Below, piece after piece: positions 53,562-61,393 of a stretch of 64,000 bases of DNA. The position numbers and the translations under genes are program-made. The stretch spans positions 186,001-250,000 of the forward strand of contig NZ_CANLKR010000002.1 of the NCBI RefSeq assembly GCF_947491715.1, given 5' to 3'. Position 1 is the first letter of the stretch. Each line of letters begins with the position of its first letter. The notes beneath the pieces are model-generated. The model did not search any database. It was not told the DNA's origin and saw nothing but the letters and a program-made list of their open reading frames with translations. The stretch is from an uncultured Shewanella sp. (GTDB lineage: Bacteria; Pseudomonadota; Gammaproteobacteria; Enterobacterales; Shewanellaceae).

Positions 53562-55688
53562 TTAATACCCACTTCCACCTGAGTTATAGAGGTTATTATG
53601 TTGATCTATGGCCCATAAGTGTTGATTGCTGCCTATTGAAATATGGCTTTTTTGACCGCCATAAATGCTTTGTTTCCAATCGTTGTTGACGCGATAATAG
53701 ACGTGGTTGTCAGTGCCTACTCCCCAAATATTATTGCCTGCAGCGGCGCTAATATGAATGAGCTTACCGGGAATATGCTGCCAAGTTTTATTGGTTTGTA
53801 ATTGAAAAATATCATTGTTAGCATTAGTTCCCCAGACATTGTTGGCATCAATAACACTGATTTGTTTCAAATTACCGTCAACATTGATCCATTGATGATT
53901 GTCTAGGTAGAAAATAGCGCCGCTTTGATCTAATCCCCATACTGCACCATCGGCCCCAACGGCAACAGAAGCGAGTTGACCCGGAATCTGTACCCAACCC
54001 GCTTGTCCTTGCCATTGAAAAATATGATTACTGGCATTGACGCCCCAAATATGAGTATGGTTACCTACCGAGATTTGCTTTAATTTACCAGGCACTTGAT
54101 GCCATTGATTATTTTCAAAGTGAAAAATGTCATCGGCGCCATTAACGCCCCATACTTTCCCATCACTCCCCGCAGAAAGCTGTTTTAGTCCCCCTTGAAT
54201 AACATCAAAAGGATTGGCGACAAATTCGACGGTGAAGGTCTCCCAGGTATACGCTTCATTTCGGTCACTGAGTATACGGCCATCGGGCTCAGCCACGATA
54301 TAGTCGTTGTGGTAACTGAGTAGGGAAATGGCATCTCCATTTTGAAGACAGCGGCTTTGATGGGTATGATTTTTAAGTGTGAAGGTCTCCCAGATGTGAC
54401 CAACACTGGCAATGCTATCGAGGTTACCTTGGTCATGCGCTCTGAAATAATGGCCATTTCCGCTTTTTACTGTCACTTTATCATTATGCTGCAAACAAAG
54501 TGGATTGTTATTAATGGCTTGCTTCATATTAAGAGTGAAGGTTTCCCAAATATCAGCCGTTGAACGATTGTTACCGACGACATCCGCACCGCCATTGTTC
54601 TGTGCTGCCACATAGGTATTATGATAGGTGCGCAGTGCAATGGGCATGGCGGTTTGTGCTTGAGGATCGGCTGAGTAATAGTGATTAATCCAACGTAATT
54701 TGGTGATGAGTGGGTTATGATCACTGATGCTTTGATCCATTTCTGTTTCAGTGAGCACATCAAAGCTAAATTGTGCATTGCCTCTGTAGGCGAGATGATC
54801 AACACCACTACAACGATTGGGTTTATTGGTGTTTTCACTGGCTACAGCGCCACAAGCCCATGTGAGACCTAATGTTTGGGTAAAATAGCTGCCATTATCA
54901 TCATCAGCCCATTGACCATTATCGTTCCATGCATTGAAATCACCTAAAACGACGACAGGCATCCCCGCAGAGACAGTATTAATATAGTCTTTTAGTTGAT
55001 TAAACTGGTTGGTTTTAACGCTGCCACCGGCGGCATCCATGTGGGTATTATAAAAATGAATAATGAGATCTTTATGGACATTAATTTCGGTAAGAGTGAA
55101 GCCCTTTTCTGTTTCGCAATCTGGGCTTGATATGGTACCGGCCAGCAGCATAGCAAAGGTACCGTAGCAATCGTTATATTTGACGTGTGTTTGACGATTG
55201 ACAAATGGATATTTGGAAAGGGTACTGAGACCGTCGCCAAATGAGGTTGCTGTACCTTGAAAGTGATCGCTCATGTAAGGGTATTGTTCACTGTCAAGCC
55301 CCTGCCTTAAAGCGGCATTTCTGACCCAGTTCTCTTGCAGCCCGATAATATCCCAACCACTGTTATTAATTTGCGTTTGAACAAGCTCGGTTGCTTGAGC
55401 ATTGGAGATCCCAGCGATTTGTTCAGGAAATCCTTTGATATTGAAAGTGGCGAAGGTGATTTCTCCCGTGTGTTCAGCAAGATCTCTTGGTGTTTGGTAC
55501 ACTTGGCTATTTGAATGACTAAAGCCAACTTGAGTGGTCGCTTCCCTTATTAATTCGATATAACCTCTTGCATCATTAGCCGTGTCGTTAAGCCAATCGA
55601 CAATGTCATCGAACCAATTTGCATGAGCGTGAGGAGTAACGCTTATACACATTAAGGTGAGTATGAGCTTCATTAACCGTATTTTCAT
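53562..55688 (-). CDS. Secreted DNase I-fold enzyme with fascin-like and tectonin repeats
   Basis: 708 residues: signal peptide (ending PHAHA); endonuclease/exonuclease/phosphatase domain (about 75-340) with FNIKGFPEQ, LQENW, NTHMDA, VLGDFNAW and SDHNPLI, all catalytic positions kept; three fascin-like beta-trefoil repeats each ending (I/T)WETFT (about 355-500); and at least five tectonin-type propeller repeats WGVNxxN.IFxxxxxxWxxIPG (about 505-705). A sphingomyelinase or nuclease activity is possible; the propeller probably binds a glycan or lipid surface. Confidence 0.85.
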   Translation of the reverse strand: MKIRLMKLILTLMCISVTPHAHANWFDDIVDWLNDTANDARGYIELIREATTQVGFSHSNSQVYQTPRDLAEHTGEITFATFNIKGFPEQIAGISNAQATELVQTQINNSGWDIIGLQENWVRNAALRQGLDSEQYPYMSDHFQGTATSFGDGLSTLSKYPFVNRQTHVKYNDCYGTFAMLLAGTISSPDCETEKGFTLTEINVHKDLIIHFYNTHMDAAGGSVKTNQFNQLKDYINTVSAGMPVVVLGDFNAWNDNGQWADDDNGSYFTQTLGLTWACGAVASENTNKPNRCSGVDHLAYRGNAQFSFDVLTETEMDQSISDHNPLITKLRWINHYYSADPQAQTAMPIALRTYHNTYVAAQNNGGADVVGNNRSTADIWETFTLNMKQAINNNPLCLQHNDKVTVKSGNGHYFRAHDQGNLDSIASVGHIWETFTLKNHTHQSRCLQNGDAISLLSYHNDYIVAEPDGRILSDRNEAYTWETFTVEFVANPFDVIQGGLKQLSAGSDGKVWGVNGADDIFHFENNQWHQVPGKLKQISVGNHTHIWGVNASNHIFQWQGQAGWVQIPGQLASVAVGADGAVWGLDQSGAIFYLDNHQWINVDGNLKQISVIDANNVWGTNANNDIFQLQTNKTWQHIPGKLIHISAAAGNNIWGVGTDNHVYYRVNNDWKQSIYGGQKSHISIGSNQHLWAIDQHNNLYNSGGSGY

Positions 55689-55993
55689 TTTATATCCTTA
55701 TATAATATTAAACTTGTTCATTTATAATCAAACTAATATTGTGAATATTAAAATGTTGCTTTTAATATTTAATTAAACCCGAACAAGTTAAACAGCATTG
55801 TTAATCTATACAAGGAGGGATAAAATATCTTTGTATGCTATACGCCATTAAATATTGTGTTTTATTAATGAATTAGAGTTTTATTTTGGTTGGTTGAATC
55901 TCATTCTCAATTAAGTTTGGCTAGTTGTCCTAGCAATAAAGTTTATTTTAATCTTAATGTTATTAAATTAAGTTAATAAAAGGTTGTTATTAT
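55689..55993. other. AT-rich gap upstream of the DNase I-fold gene
   Basis: 305 bp with only upstream-region character; no gene, palindrome or convincing promoter noticed. Confidence 0.4.
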
Positions 55994-56413
55994 TTAATGA
56001 CACCAACTCTCTTTCGGCGCAGGGAGCTTTCTTCCAAGTTGTTTATTGATGAGAACATAAGATAAATTTGTTCCATCAATATACATTGTGGCCCAGAGTA
56101 CGTTATTTTTATCATGTTGTTGTTTATCGAGTAATATGACTTTTGCATTTTTTAAGTATTCGGTAACGAATGCTTTAGCCTTTAATGCTAAATTTGTTTC
56201 TTTAGCGCATTGTCCATTAAGGGAGGGAGTATAAATACCATTGAGGCGGATTTGGGTATTTGTATGATCTTCAGGAAGATAGGCACTAAAGTGATCGGCA
56301 CTATAAATCGCCGTTATTTTTGCGGGTTGGGTTTCAGTATGGAGTGGGACAGCCATCACTGTTTTTACAATGAAATAAAAGAAGCATATAAGTGTAAAGC
56401 GTGTCGTTAACAT
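55994..56413 (-). CDS. SNase-fold exported protein with lost catalytic residues
   Basis: 139 residues with a signal peptide (about 1-21, ending VMA). The thermonuclease/SNase fold is visible: KITAIYSADHFSAYL, IRLNGIYTPSL, KAKAFVTEYL, VLINKQLGRKL. Normal members have RLxGIDxPE and YGR with catalytic Arg-Glu-Arg; here the Arg after I is kept but the glutamate is lost (YTPSL) and YGR is NNVLWA. Probably not a nuclease now. Same strand as and upstream of the secreted DNase I-fold gene. Confidence 0.65.
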   Translation of the reverse strand: MLTTRFTLICFFYFIVKTVMAVPLHTETQPAKITAIYSADHFSAYLPEDHTNTQIRLNGIYTPSLNGQCAKETNLALKAKAFVTEYLKNAKVILLDKQQHDKNNVLWATMYIDGTNLSYVLINKQLGRKLPAPKESWCH

Positions 56414-56493
56414 ATATCAATTCCAATATTTTTATGCTTTTATAAGTGTTACTGGGATCCTTTTATTATGCAAATTTAAATAGGTAATGAATA

Positions 56494-57408
56494 ATGGTAA
56501 ATCAATTGGAACGGGTATTGAAAACACCGGTGCAGTCCAATGGACTGACTTTATCGACTTTAGTTCAAGGCTATTGGCGCTTAGGTGAGTGGGACTTATC
56601 TGCTCAGGAGTGTTTGTCTTTTATTCAATCACATTTAGCGCTTGGGATCAGCAGTGTGGATCATGCCCATGTTTATGGCAATCCTCCTTGTGAGCAGTTA
56701 TTTGGTCAAGCCCTCAAGCTGAAAAAAGGCCTAAGAGATGAGCTAGAGATTATCTCTAAGTGTGGTATTGTGCCAAGCCAAGCCGGCACAATTGGCCATT
56801 ACAATTTCAGTCAAAAGGTTATTTTTTCTCAGGTGGAAAATTCATTAAGATTATTGGGTACCGATTATCTTGATGTATTGTTATTACACAGACCTGATTA
56901 CCTGATGGATGCTGACGAGGTTGCCAGTACTTTTTCATTATTAAAAAAACAAGGTAAAGTGAAGTATTTTGGCGTATCAAATTTTACTGCTGCGCAATTC
57001 TTATTACTGCAATCACGCTTAGATTTTCCTTTAGTGACCAATCAAATTGAAATGAATCCGTTAAATTTATCCGTATTTGATTCGGGGGTATTAGAAGAGC
57101 TACAAAGAGTCGCCTGCCGTCCTATGGCGTGGTCTTGTCTGGCGGGAGGGGCGATTTTTAATCTTGATAATCCACAAAGTGTCAGAGTGAAGCAAGTACT
57201 CGACGCATTGGTTGAAGAACTTAATGCTGATTCGATTGAGCAGGTTGTGTATGCATGGGTAATGCGGCATCCCTGCGCCCCATTACCTGTGTTAGGCAGT
57301 GGTAATATTGTTAGAACAACACTGGCTGTGGAGTCATTATCATTATCACTTAATCATGAGCAATGGTATCGAGTATGGTGTGCTTCTAAGGGACAACCTG
57401 TCCCTTAG
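56494..57408 (+). CDS. YdhF-like aldo/keto reductase
   Basis: 304 residues of the AKR fold: SVDHAHVYG (Asp and catalytic Tyr), EIISKCGI (Lys), LLLHRPD (His), and the NADPH-site region VLGSGN near the end. Resembles E. coli YdhF. Substrate unknown. Confidence 0.88.
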   Translation: MVNQLERVLKTPVQSNGLTLSTLVQGYWRLGEWDLSAQECLSFIQSHLALGISSVDHAHVYGNPPCEQLFGQALKLKKGLRDELEIISKCGIVPSQAGTIGHYNFSQKVIFSQVENSLRLLGTDYLDVLLLHRPDYLMDADEVASTFSLLKKQGKVKYFGVSNFTAAQFLLLQSRLDFPLVTNQIEMNPLNLSVFDSGVLEELQRVACRPMAWSCLAGGAIFNLDNPQSVRVKQVLDALVEELNADSIEQVVYAWVMRHPCAPLPVLGSGNIVRTTLAVESLSLSLNHEQWYRVWCASKGQPVP

Positions 57409-57441
57409 AAGGTTTTTAGCGAGTACTAAAACCTTTTTTAT
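57386..57441. terminator. Double hairpin at a convergent gene pair
   Basis: CTAAGGGACA/TGTCCCTTAG (57386-57408) then AAGGTTTTTAG/CTAAAACCTT (57409-57435) followed by T-run. The stop codons of both convergent genes lie within the stems. Confidence 0.75.
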
Positions 57442-58141
57442 TAATAAAGTCTTTCATAAAAGGCCTCGCTTCTTTATTGAGTGCCGTGGTGATTTGTTCT
57501 GACCAAGACATGTCTTTAGCGCCCTGAGTTCGATGTCGATAATACTCTCGTGTTTGTTCGTCATAGTCACTTAAAACTTGTCTGTTTAATTCAGGTTGAT
57601 AGCTTTCTTGGTGAACAACAAGAGATTGTGGCAATCGAGGTTTTATCTCGGGGTTTTGATCGGGATAACCTAGACAAAGGCCAAAAAGTGGAATGACATG
57701 AGAGGGCATGGCCAATAGTTCGGAAACGGCTTGTGGGTTGTTTCTTATGCCACCAATATAGACTCCCCCTAGCCCTAGTGATTCTGCTGCTAGGAGCGCA
57801 TTTTGTGCCATCAATGCTGCATCAATAGCCCCAATCAATGTTTGTTCTGTAAAGCCTAATTGAGCGTCAGGGTGAATGTGTTTATGGCGATTAAAATCGG
57901 CACAAAAAACAAAAAACTCAGCAGCTGATGCCACATAGTTTTGCCCGCCAGCTAATTGGGCCAAGGTTTTTCTAGTGTCTGACTGTGTGATCCGTATGAT
58001 ACTGACACATTGTATAAAGCTAGATGTAGAGGCGGCAATAGCACAATTTAAAATAGTGGTGAGTAATGCTTCATCGATCGTTTGTTGAGTGAACTTTCGT
58101 ATTGAGCGATGAGCAAGGATAGTGTCAATGGTGTGATTCAT
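57416..58141 (-). CDS. NfsA-type NADPH-dependent FMN nitroreductase
   Basis: 241 residues, E. coli NfsA length. RSIRKFTQQTID (FMN site), AASTSSFIQ and LGLGGVYIGGIRNNPQAV (FMN loop) match the NfsA/FRP group, with the C-terminal arm DEQTREYYRHRT. Reduces nitroaromatics, quinones or flavins. Start 58141 was chosen by AAGG upstream and family N terminus. Confidence 0.9.
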   Translation of the reverse strand: MNHTIDTILAHRSIRKFTQQTIDEALLTTILNCAIAASTSSFIQCVSIIRITQSDTRKTLAQLAGGQNYVASAAEFFVFCADFNRHKHIHPDAQLGFTEQTLIGAIDAALMAQNALLAAESLGLGGVYIGGIRNNPQAVSELLAMPSHVIPLFGLCLGYPDQNPEIKPRLPQSLVVHQESYQPELNRQVLSDYDEQTREYYRHRTQGAKDMSWSEQITTALNKEARPFMKDFINKKGFSTR

Positions 58142-58392
58142 AAGAGACCTTATTCTAAATGTTAACAGTATAAATAAAAACATAAGAAGGATAACGATAT
58201 AATTTATCTTTTAAAATCAATTTACTATACTTTTCTTATTTTTCACAAACAGCAGTATAGTACAAAAGTATTAGTTGTCTTTTTATTTATAGCTATATGG
58301 GTAGGTAAACATTCATACTTTAGGATGATGTTGATGAGTGGTTGCGGTATTAACATTATGTATACATTGGTTGCAAAGGGTTGGCATTCATT

Positions 58393-58635
58393 ATGTACTT
58401 ACTTATTTTTTACGTCTTATATCGCTGCCGGACTTTCATTATGTTGATGACGTTAACATGGGCTGGAATGTCAATTTATTCTGCTATAGGGCCGGAGGAT
58501 ATACCAAAATCAGTGATAAATGAAGCGGGTATGCTTCAAACAAGTTCTTTGATAAAGTCAGACACCATTAATGCTAGGAATAATTCCAATCGATTGACTT
58601 ACAACACAGAAAGTAATAAAGATACGTTTCGTTAA
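58393..58635 (+). CDS. Doubtful small membrane protein, 80 aa
   Basis: An open frame with two hydrophobic stretches (LLIFYVLYRC and FIMLMTLTWAGMSIY) then a polar tail (PEDIPKSVINEAGML). No ribosome site upstream. Kept only as a possibility in a 940-bp space that otherwise has the remnant at 58775. Confidence 0.25.
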   Translation: MYLLIFYVLYRCRTFIMLMTLTWAGMSIYSAIGPEDIPKSVINEAGMLQTSSLIKSDTINARNNSNRLTYNTESNKDTFR

Positions 58636-58774
58636 AGGGCTATGTCAAACATTGTGCATCACAATCGTACGAGATTACAAATACACCTTTTTTTGAGCGT
58701 TGCGAATCGTGTTTTTGATTAGGAGGGGTTGAGTTTAAGCTGCTTTACTGGGCTCAATAATAAAGTAAGTCCAT

Positions 58775-59035
58775 CTATGGGGTGTTGGAAACCAACCTTA
58801 TACACAAATTGCCTTCTTTAAAGCGATAAATCATTATTGAAAATGCTTCTCCATCTGCAATGGTCTGAAATTTCAACGTTAATTCGTCATTTACCGCACT
58901 CCATTGACCTTTTTCTTGTTTGGCACGGGTATGCTGGCAATAGGGGAGTAACTTTAGTGACTCTTTTTTATGTTGCCATAGAGATGATATGTCACTTGAC
59001 TTGAAAGGTGATTTATTAGAGTTTTGTAAGGTACT
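58775..59035 (-). pseudogene. Remnant of a protein-coding gene (5 prime end missing)
   Basis: 86 open codons with protein-like composition (PYCQHTRAKQEKGQWSAVND ... MIYRFKEGNLCIRLVSNTP) and a proper stop at 58775, but an in-frame stop at 59036 and no ATG, GTG or TTG before the middle of the frame. Cys pair and hydrophobic pattern suggest the C-terminal part of a small exported protein. Not recognised. Confidence 0.45.
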
Positions 59036-59083
59036 TCATTCAGTACAATAAGAATAATAATGACATTTATATAAGGATATATA

Positions 59084-60229
59084 ATGAAAAAAAGCGTCTT
59101 AATATTATCTACTTTCATGTGTCTATGTCACTTTAGTGTGGCTATTGCTCATGATGCATCAAGGCAGGTGAATAAATTGTTTCGTCAAGCGGTAAAAGCA
59201 GAATCTATACCTGGGCTCAGTGTGGCGGTCGCGGATCATTCTGGGATGTGGGCTCGCGGTTTTGGTTATGCCGATTTAGAGCATAAAGTCCCAATGACGA
59301 GCAAAACTAAACTTCGAATTGGTAGTGTTGCAAAAGTATTTACTGCCGCAGCGTTAATGCGTTTATATGAACAAGGCTACGTCGATTTTAATGCTGATAT
59401 TCGTGAAGCCGTTCCTCAGTGGCCTGCAAGGCATGCTGAAATCACTTTATCTGATCTTGTGAGCCATACTTCAGGTATTCGCCATTATGTGTCATTAGAA
59501 GAATTTTATTCAAACGTGGAATATGCCAGTACGCTTGATGCGCTCAATATCTTTAAAGATGATGATTTATTATTTACTCCTGGAACGGACATTAAATATT
59601 CAACTTATGCTTGGACATTGATCAGTGCCGCGATGGAAAGTGTAGTAGAGGGTAAAAACTTTAAGCAAATTATGGCTGAGGAAGTGTTTACCCCGCTTAA
59701 TATGGCAGACACTGATTTTGATGATAATGGACCGATCATTGCCCATCGCCAACGTGCCTATTCTTATATAAATGGAGAGTTAATCAATTCTCCTGAAGTG
59801 AATGCAAGTTATAAATATGCTGGCGGGGGCATGTTATCCACGCCGACCGATGTAGTGACATTTGCGATGGCGCATATTAATAAGGGATTTTTAACGTCAG
59901 ACTCATTGGCAATGCTGTTTGAAGAAAAAATATTGGTAGATAATATTGCGACAGGTGTGGGTATTGGTTGGTTCATTGGTTTTGGGCAATATTTAGAAGC
60001 ACTTGAACAGGATAACGGTGAGAAAAACAAAGGGTATTCAGACTTACTTCGTATCATGAATGAACACCCTCATTCTGTTATGCACAGTGGAGGGAGTGTG
60101 GGGGGGGAAAGTATGCTCATTTTATGTTTGGAACATGAGCATGCGGTGGCAGTGGTTAAAAATGTCGATTCAAGTCCTGATGCCGATACTTTTTCACTGG
60201 CACTGCGGAGTTTAGATGCTTTTTATTGA
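59084..60229 (+). CDS. Beta-lactamase-related serine hydrolase (LACTB/class C type)
   Basis: 381 residues with a signal peptide (ending VAIA). SVAK (Ser near 81) is the SxxK nucleophile motif, YST (near 172) stands where YxN is usual, and HSGG (near 332) replaces KTG. This pattern fits the LACTB-like/penicillin-binding serine hydrolases rather than a true resistance enzyme. A periplasmic peptidase or esterase is most likely. Confidence 0.85.
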   Translation: MKKSVLILSTFMCLCHFSVAIAHDASRQVNKLFRQAVKAESIPGLSVAVADHSGMWARGFGYADLEHKVPMTSKTKLRIGSVAKVFTAAALMRLYEQGYVDFNADIREAVPQWPARHAEITLSDLVSHTSGIRHYVSLEEFYSNVEYASTLDALNIFKDDDLLFTPGTDIKYSTYAWTLISAAMESVVEGKNFKQIMAEEVFTPLNMADTDFDDNGPIIAHRQRAYSYINGELINSPEVNASYKYAGGGMLSTPTDVVTFAMAHINKGFLTSDSLAMLFEEKILVDNIATGVGIGWFIGFGQYLEALEQDNGEKNKGYSDLLRIMNEHPHSVMHSGGSVGGESMLILCLEHEHAVAVVKNVDSSPDADTFSLALRSLDAFY

Positions 60230-60334
60230 TCCTATAGAATTTTTTTCGTTATCTGTCAGTTTTTCGTTTTAAATTGCGTGAATATTGTGTAAGTTTGTAG
60301 CGTAAATGTTAACGGGGATGAATGAGAGGGAATT

Positions 60335-60619
60335 TTGGAGAAAAAAATAAGAGAGGATCTAACTTATTGTGAAATGATCATGATGAAGGAGTTACTTTCT
60401 GAGCGTGGAGGGATTGTCAGTCGCGATCGCCTGAGTATGGCGGCATTTGGCGAAGTTTTTAATAAACATAATCGACGCATTGATGTGCGGATCAGTCGGT
60501 TACGTAAAAAGTTGCCTCTTAATCAAGATGGTAAATCTAAAATCAAGTCCGTGAGTGGTGAAGGTTATGCGTACATAGATGATGACTGGCTGTCTCAGCA
60601 TTTAGGTCAGCTTGGTTAG
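60335..60619 (+). CDS. Orphan winged-helix protein (OmpR C-terminal domain only)
   Basis: 94 residues equal to the DNA-binding half of OmpR/PhoB regulators: SERGGIVSRDRLSMAAFGE, HNRRIDVRISRLRKKL (recognition helix) and the wing VSGEGYAYID. There is no receiver domain. TTG start with GAGGG upstream. A small one-domain regulator or a piece of a former response regulator; no kinase nearby. Confidence 0.75.
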   Translation: MEKKIREDLTYCEMIMMKELLSERGGIVSRDRLSMAAFGEVFNKHNRRIDVRISRLRKKLPLNQDGKSKIKSVSGEGYAYIDDDWLSQHLGQLG

Positions 60620-60688
60620 AAAGGGGCTTACTCGAGTCATTTAAGTATTAATGCTATCCAATCTGAATCTGTTGAGTCCTATTCTGAA

Positions 60689-60725
60689 AGCGATTTAAGT
60701 GATTTAAATCGCTTGTCTTTCTTTT
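60689..60725 (+). terminator. Terminator after the winged-helix gene
   Basis: AGCGATTTAA/TTTAAATCGCT stem with 4-base loop followed by TGTCTTTCTTTT. Confidence 0.7.
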
Positions 60726-60740
60726 CTATGCGCTATAGAA

Positions 60741-60767
60741 AAGCCTCAGTGTATGAAGCTGAGGCTT
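60741..60767 (-). terminator. Likely terminator for ydcH on the minus strand
   Basis: AAGCCTCAG (60741-60749) and CTGAGGCTT (60759-60767); read on the minus strand the stem is followed by TTTCT. It lies about 140 bp past the ydcH stop. Confidence 0.5.
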
Positions 60768-60910
60768 AACGGCCGTTAGGCCCAGAACGGAAGTGAATCG
60801 TTCTTGTTAAACTTTAGTCTAGTTTGAAAATAGGTCAAATTGACCATCATTTCATTTTAATTAGTCATCTAACCAGATGAAAAATTAATTTTTGACTTTT
60901 AAGTGTTTTA

Positions 60911-61156
60911 TTATGATGCTTTGGCTTTCATTTTTTCATAGAGAGCATCTTTCAGTACTGAGCGTTCGTGTTTAAGTTGGTGCATAGTGTCGTCGCTGAC
61001 GGGAGAGTCTTTGAGTTCGAGTCGTCTAATTTCAAGATCAAGTTCATGATAGCGGGTAGCTTTGTTAGAAAAATCTTTATCTTCGTTATTGAGGGTTGAA
61101 ATTGCATCTCTGTATTCTGGAAAATCAAAAATAAGGGCGTGACTTTCTCCTAACAT
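60911..61156 (-). CDS. YdcH/DUF465 family protein
   Basis: 81 residues with MLGESHALIFDFPEYRDAI and YHELDLEIRRLE, the coiled-coil pattern of the YdcH (DUF465) family. Start 61156 was chosen because GAGG lies about 10 bases upstream and family members begin MLGE. Function unknown. Confidence 0.88.
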   Translation of the reverse strand: MLGESHALIFDFPEYRDAISTLNNEDKDFSNKATRYHELDLEIRRLELKDSPVSDDTMHQLKHERSVLKDALYEKMKAKAS

Positions 61157-61393
61157 AATCACCTCTTTCATTGTGGTATTGAGCGTTGATTGATGGGGAT
61201 GGTCTTTTTCTAGAGTATAGAACTCAGTGAGTCATTTTGCGTGTAAAGGCGCAATCTTTTTGTTAAACCTAAAGTGGCATAAATGCGTGTTCAATGCCAC
61301 ACTTAAACGTTGTGAATATATAACGAGCTTTAAGTACACATCCAATTATCGCTATTTCAAGATAGGTCGTTTTTCAAGGAAGAGGATAAGGCT

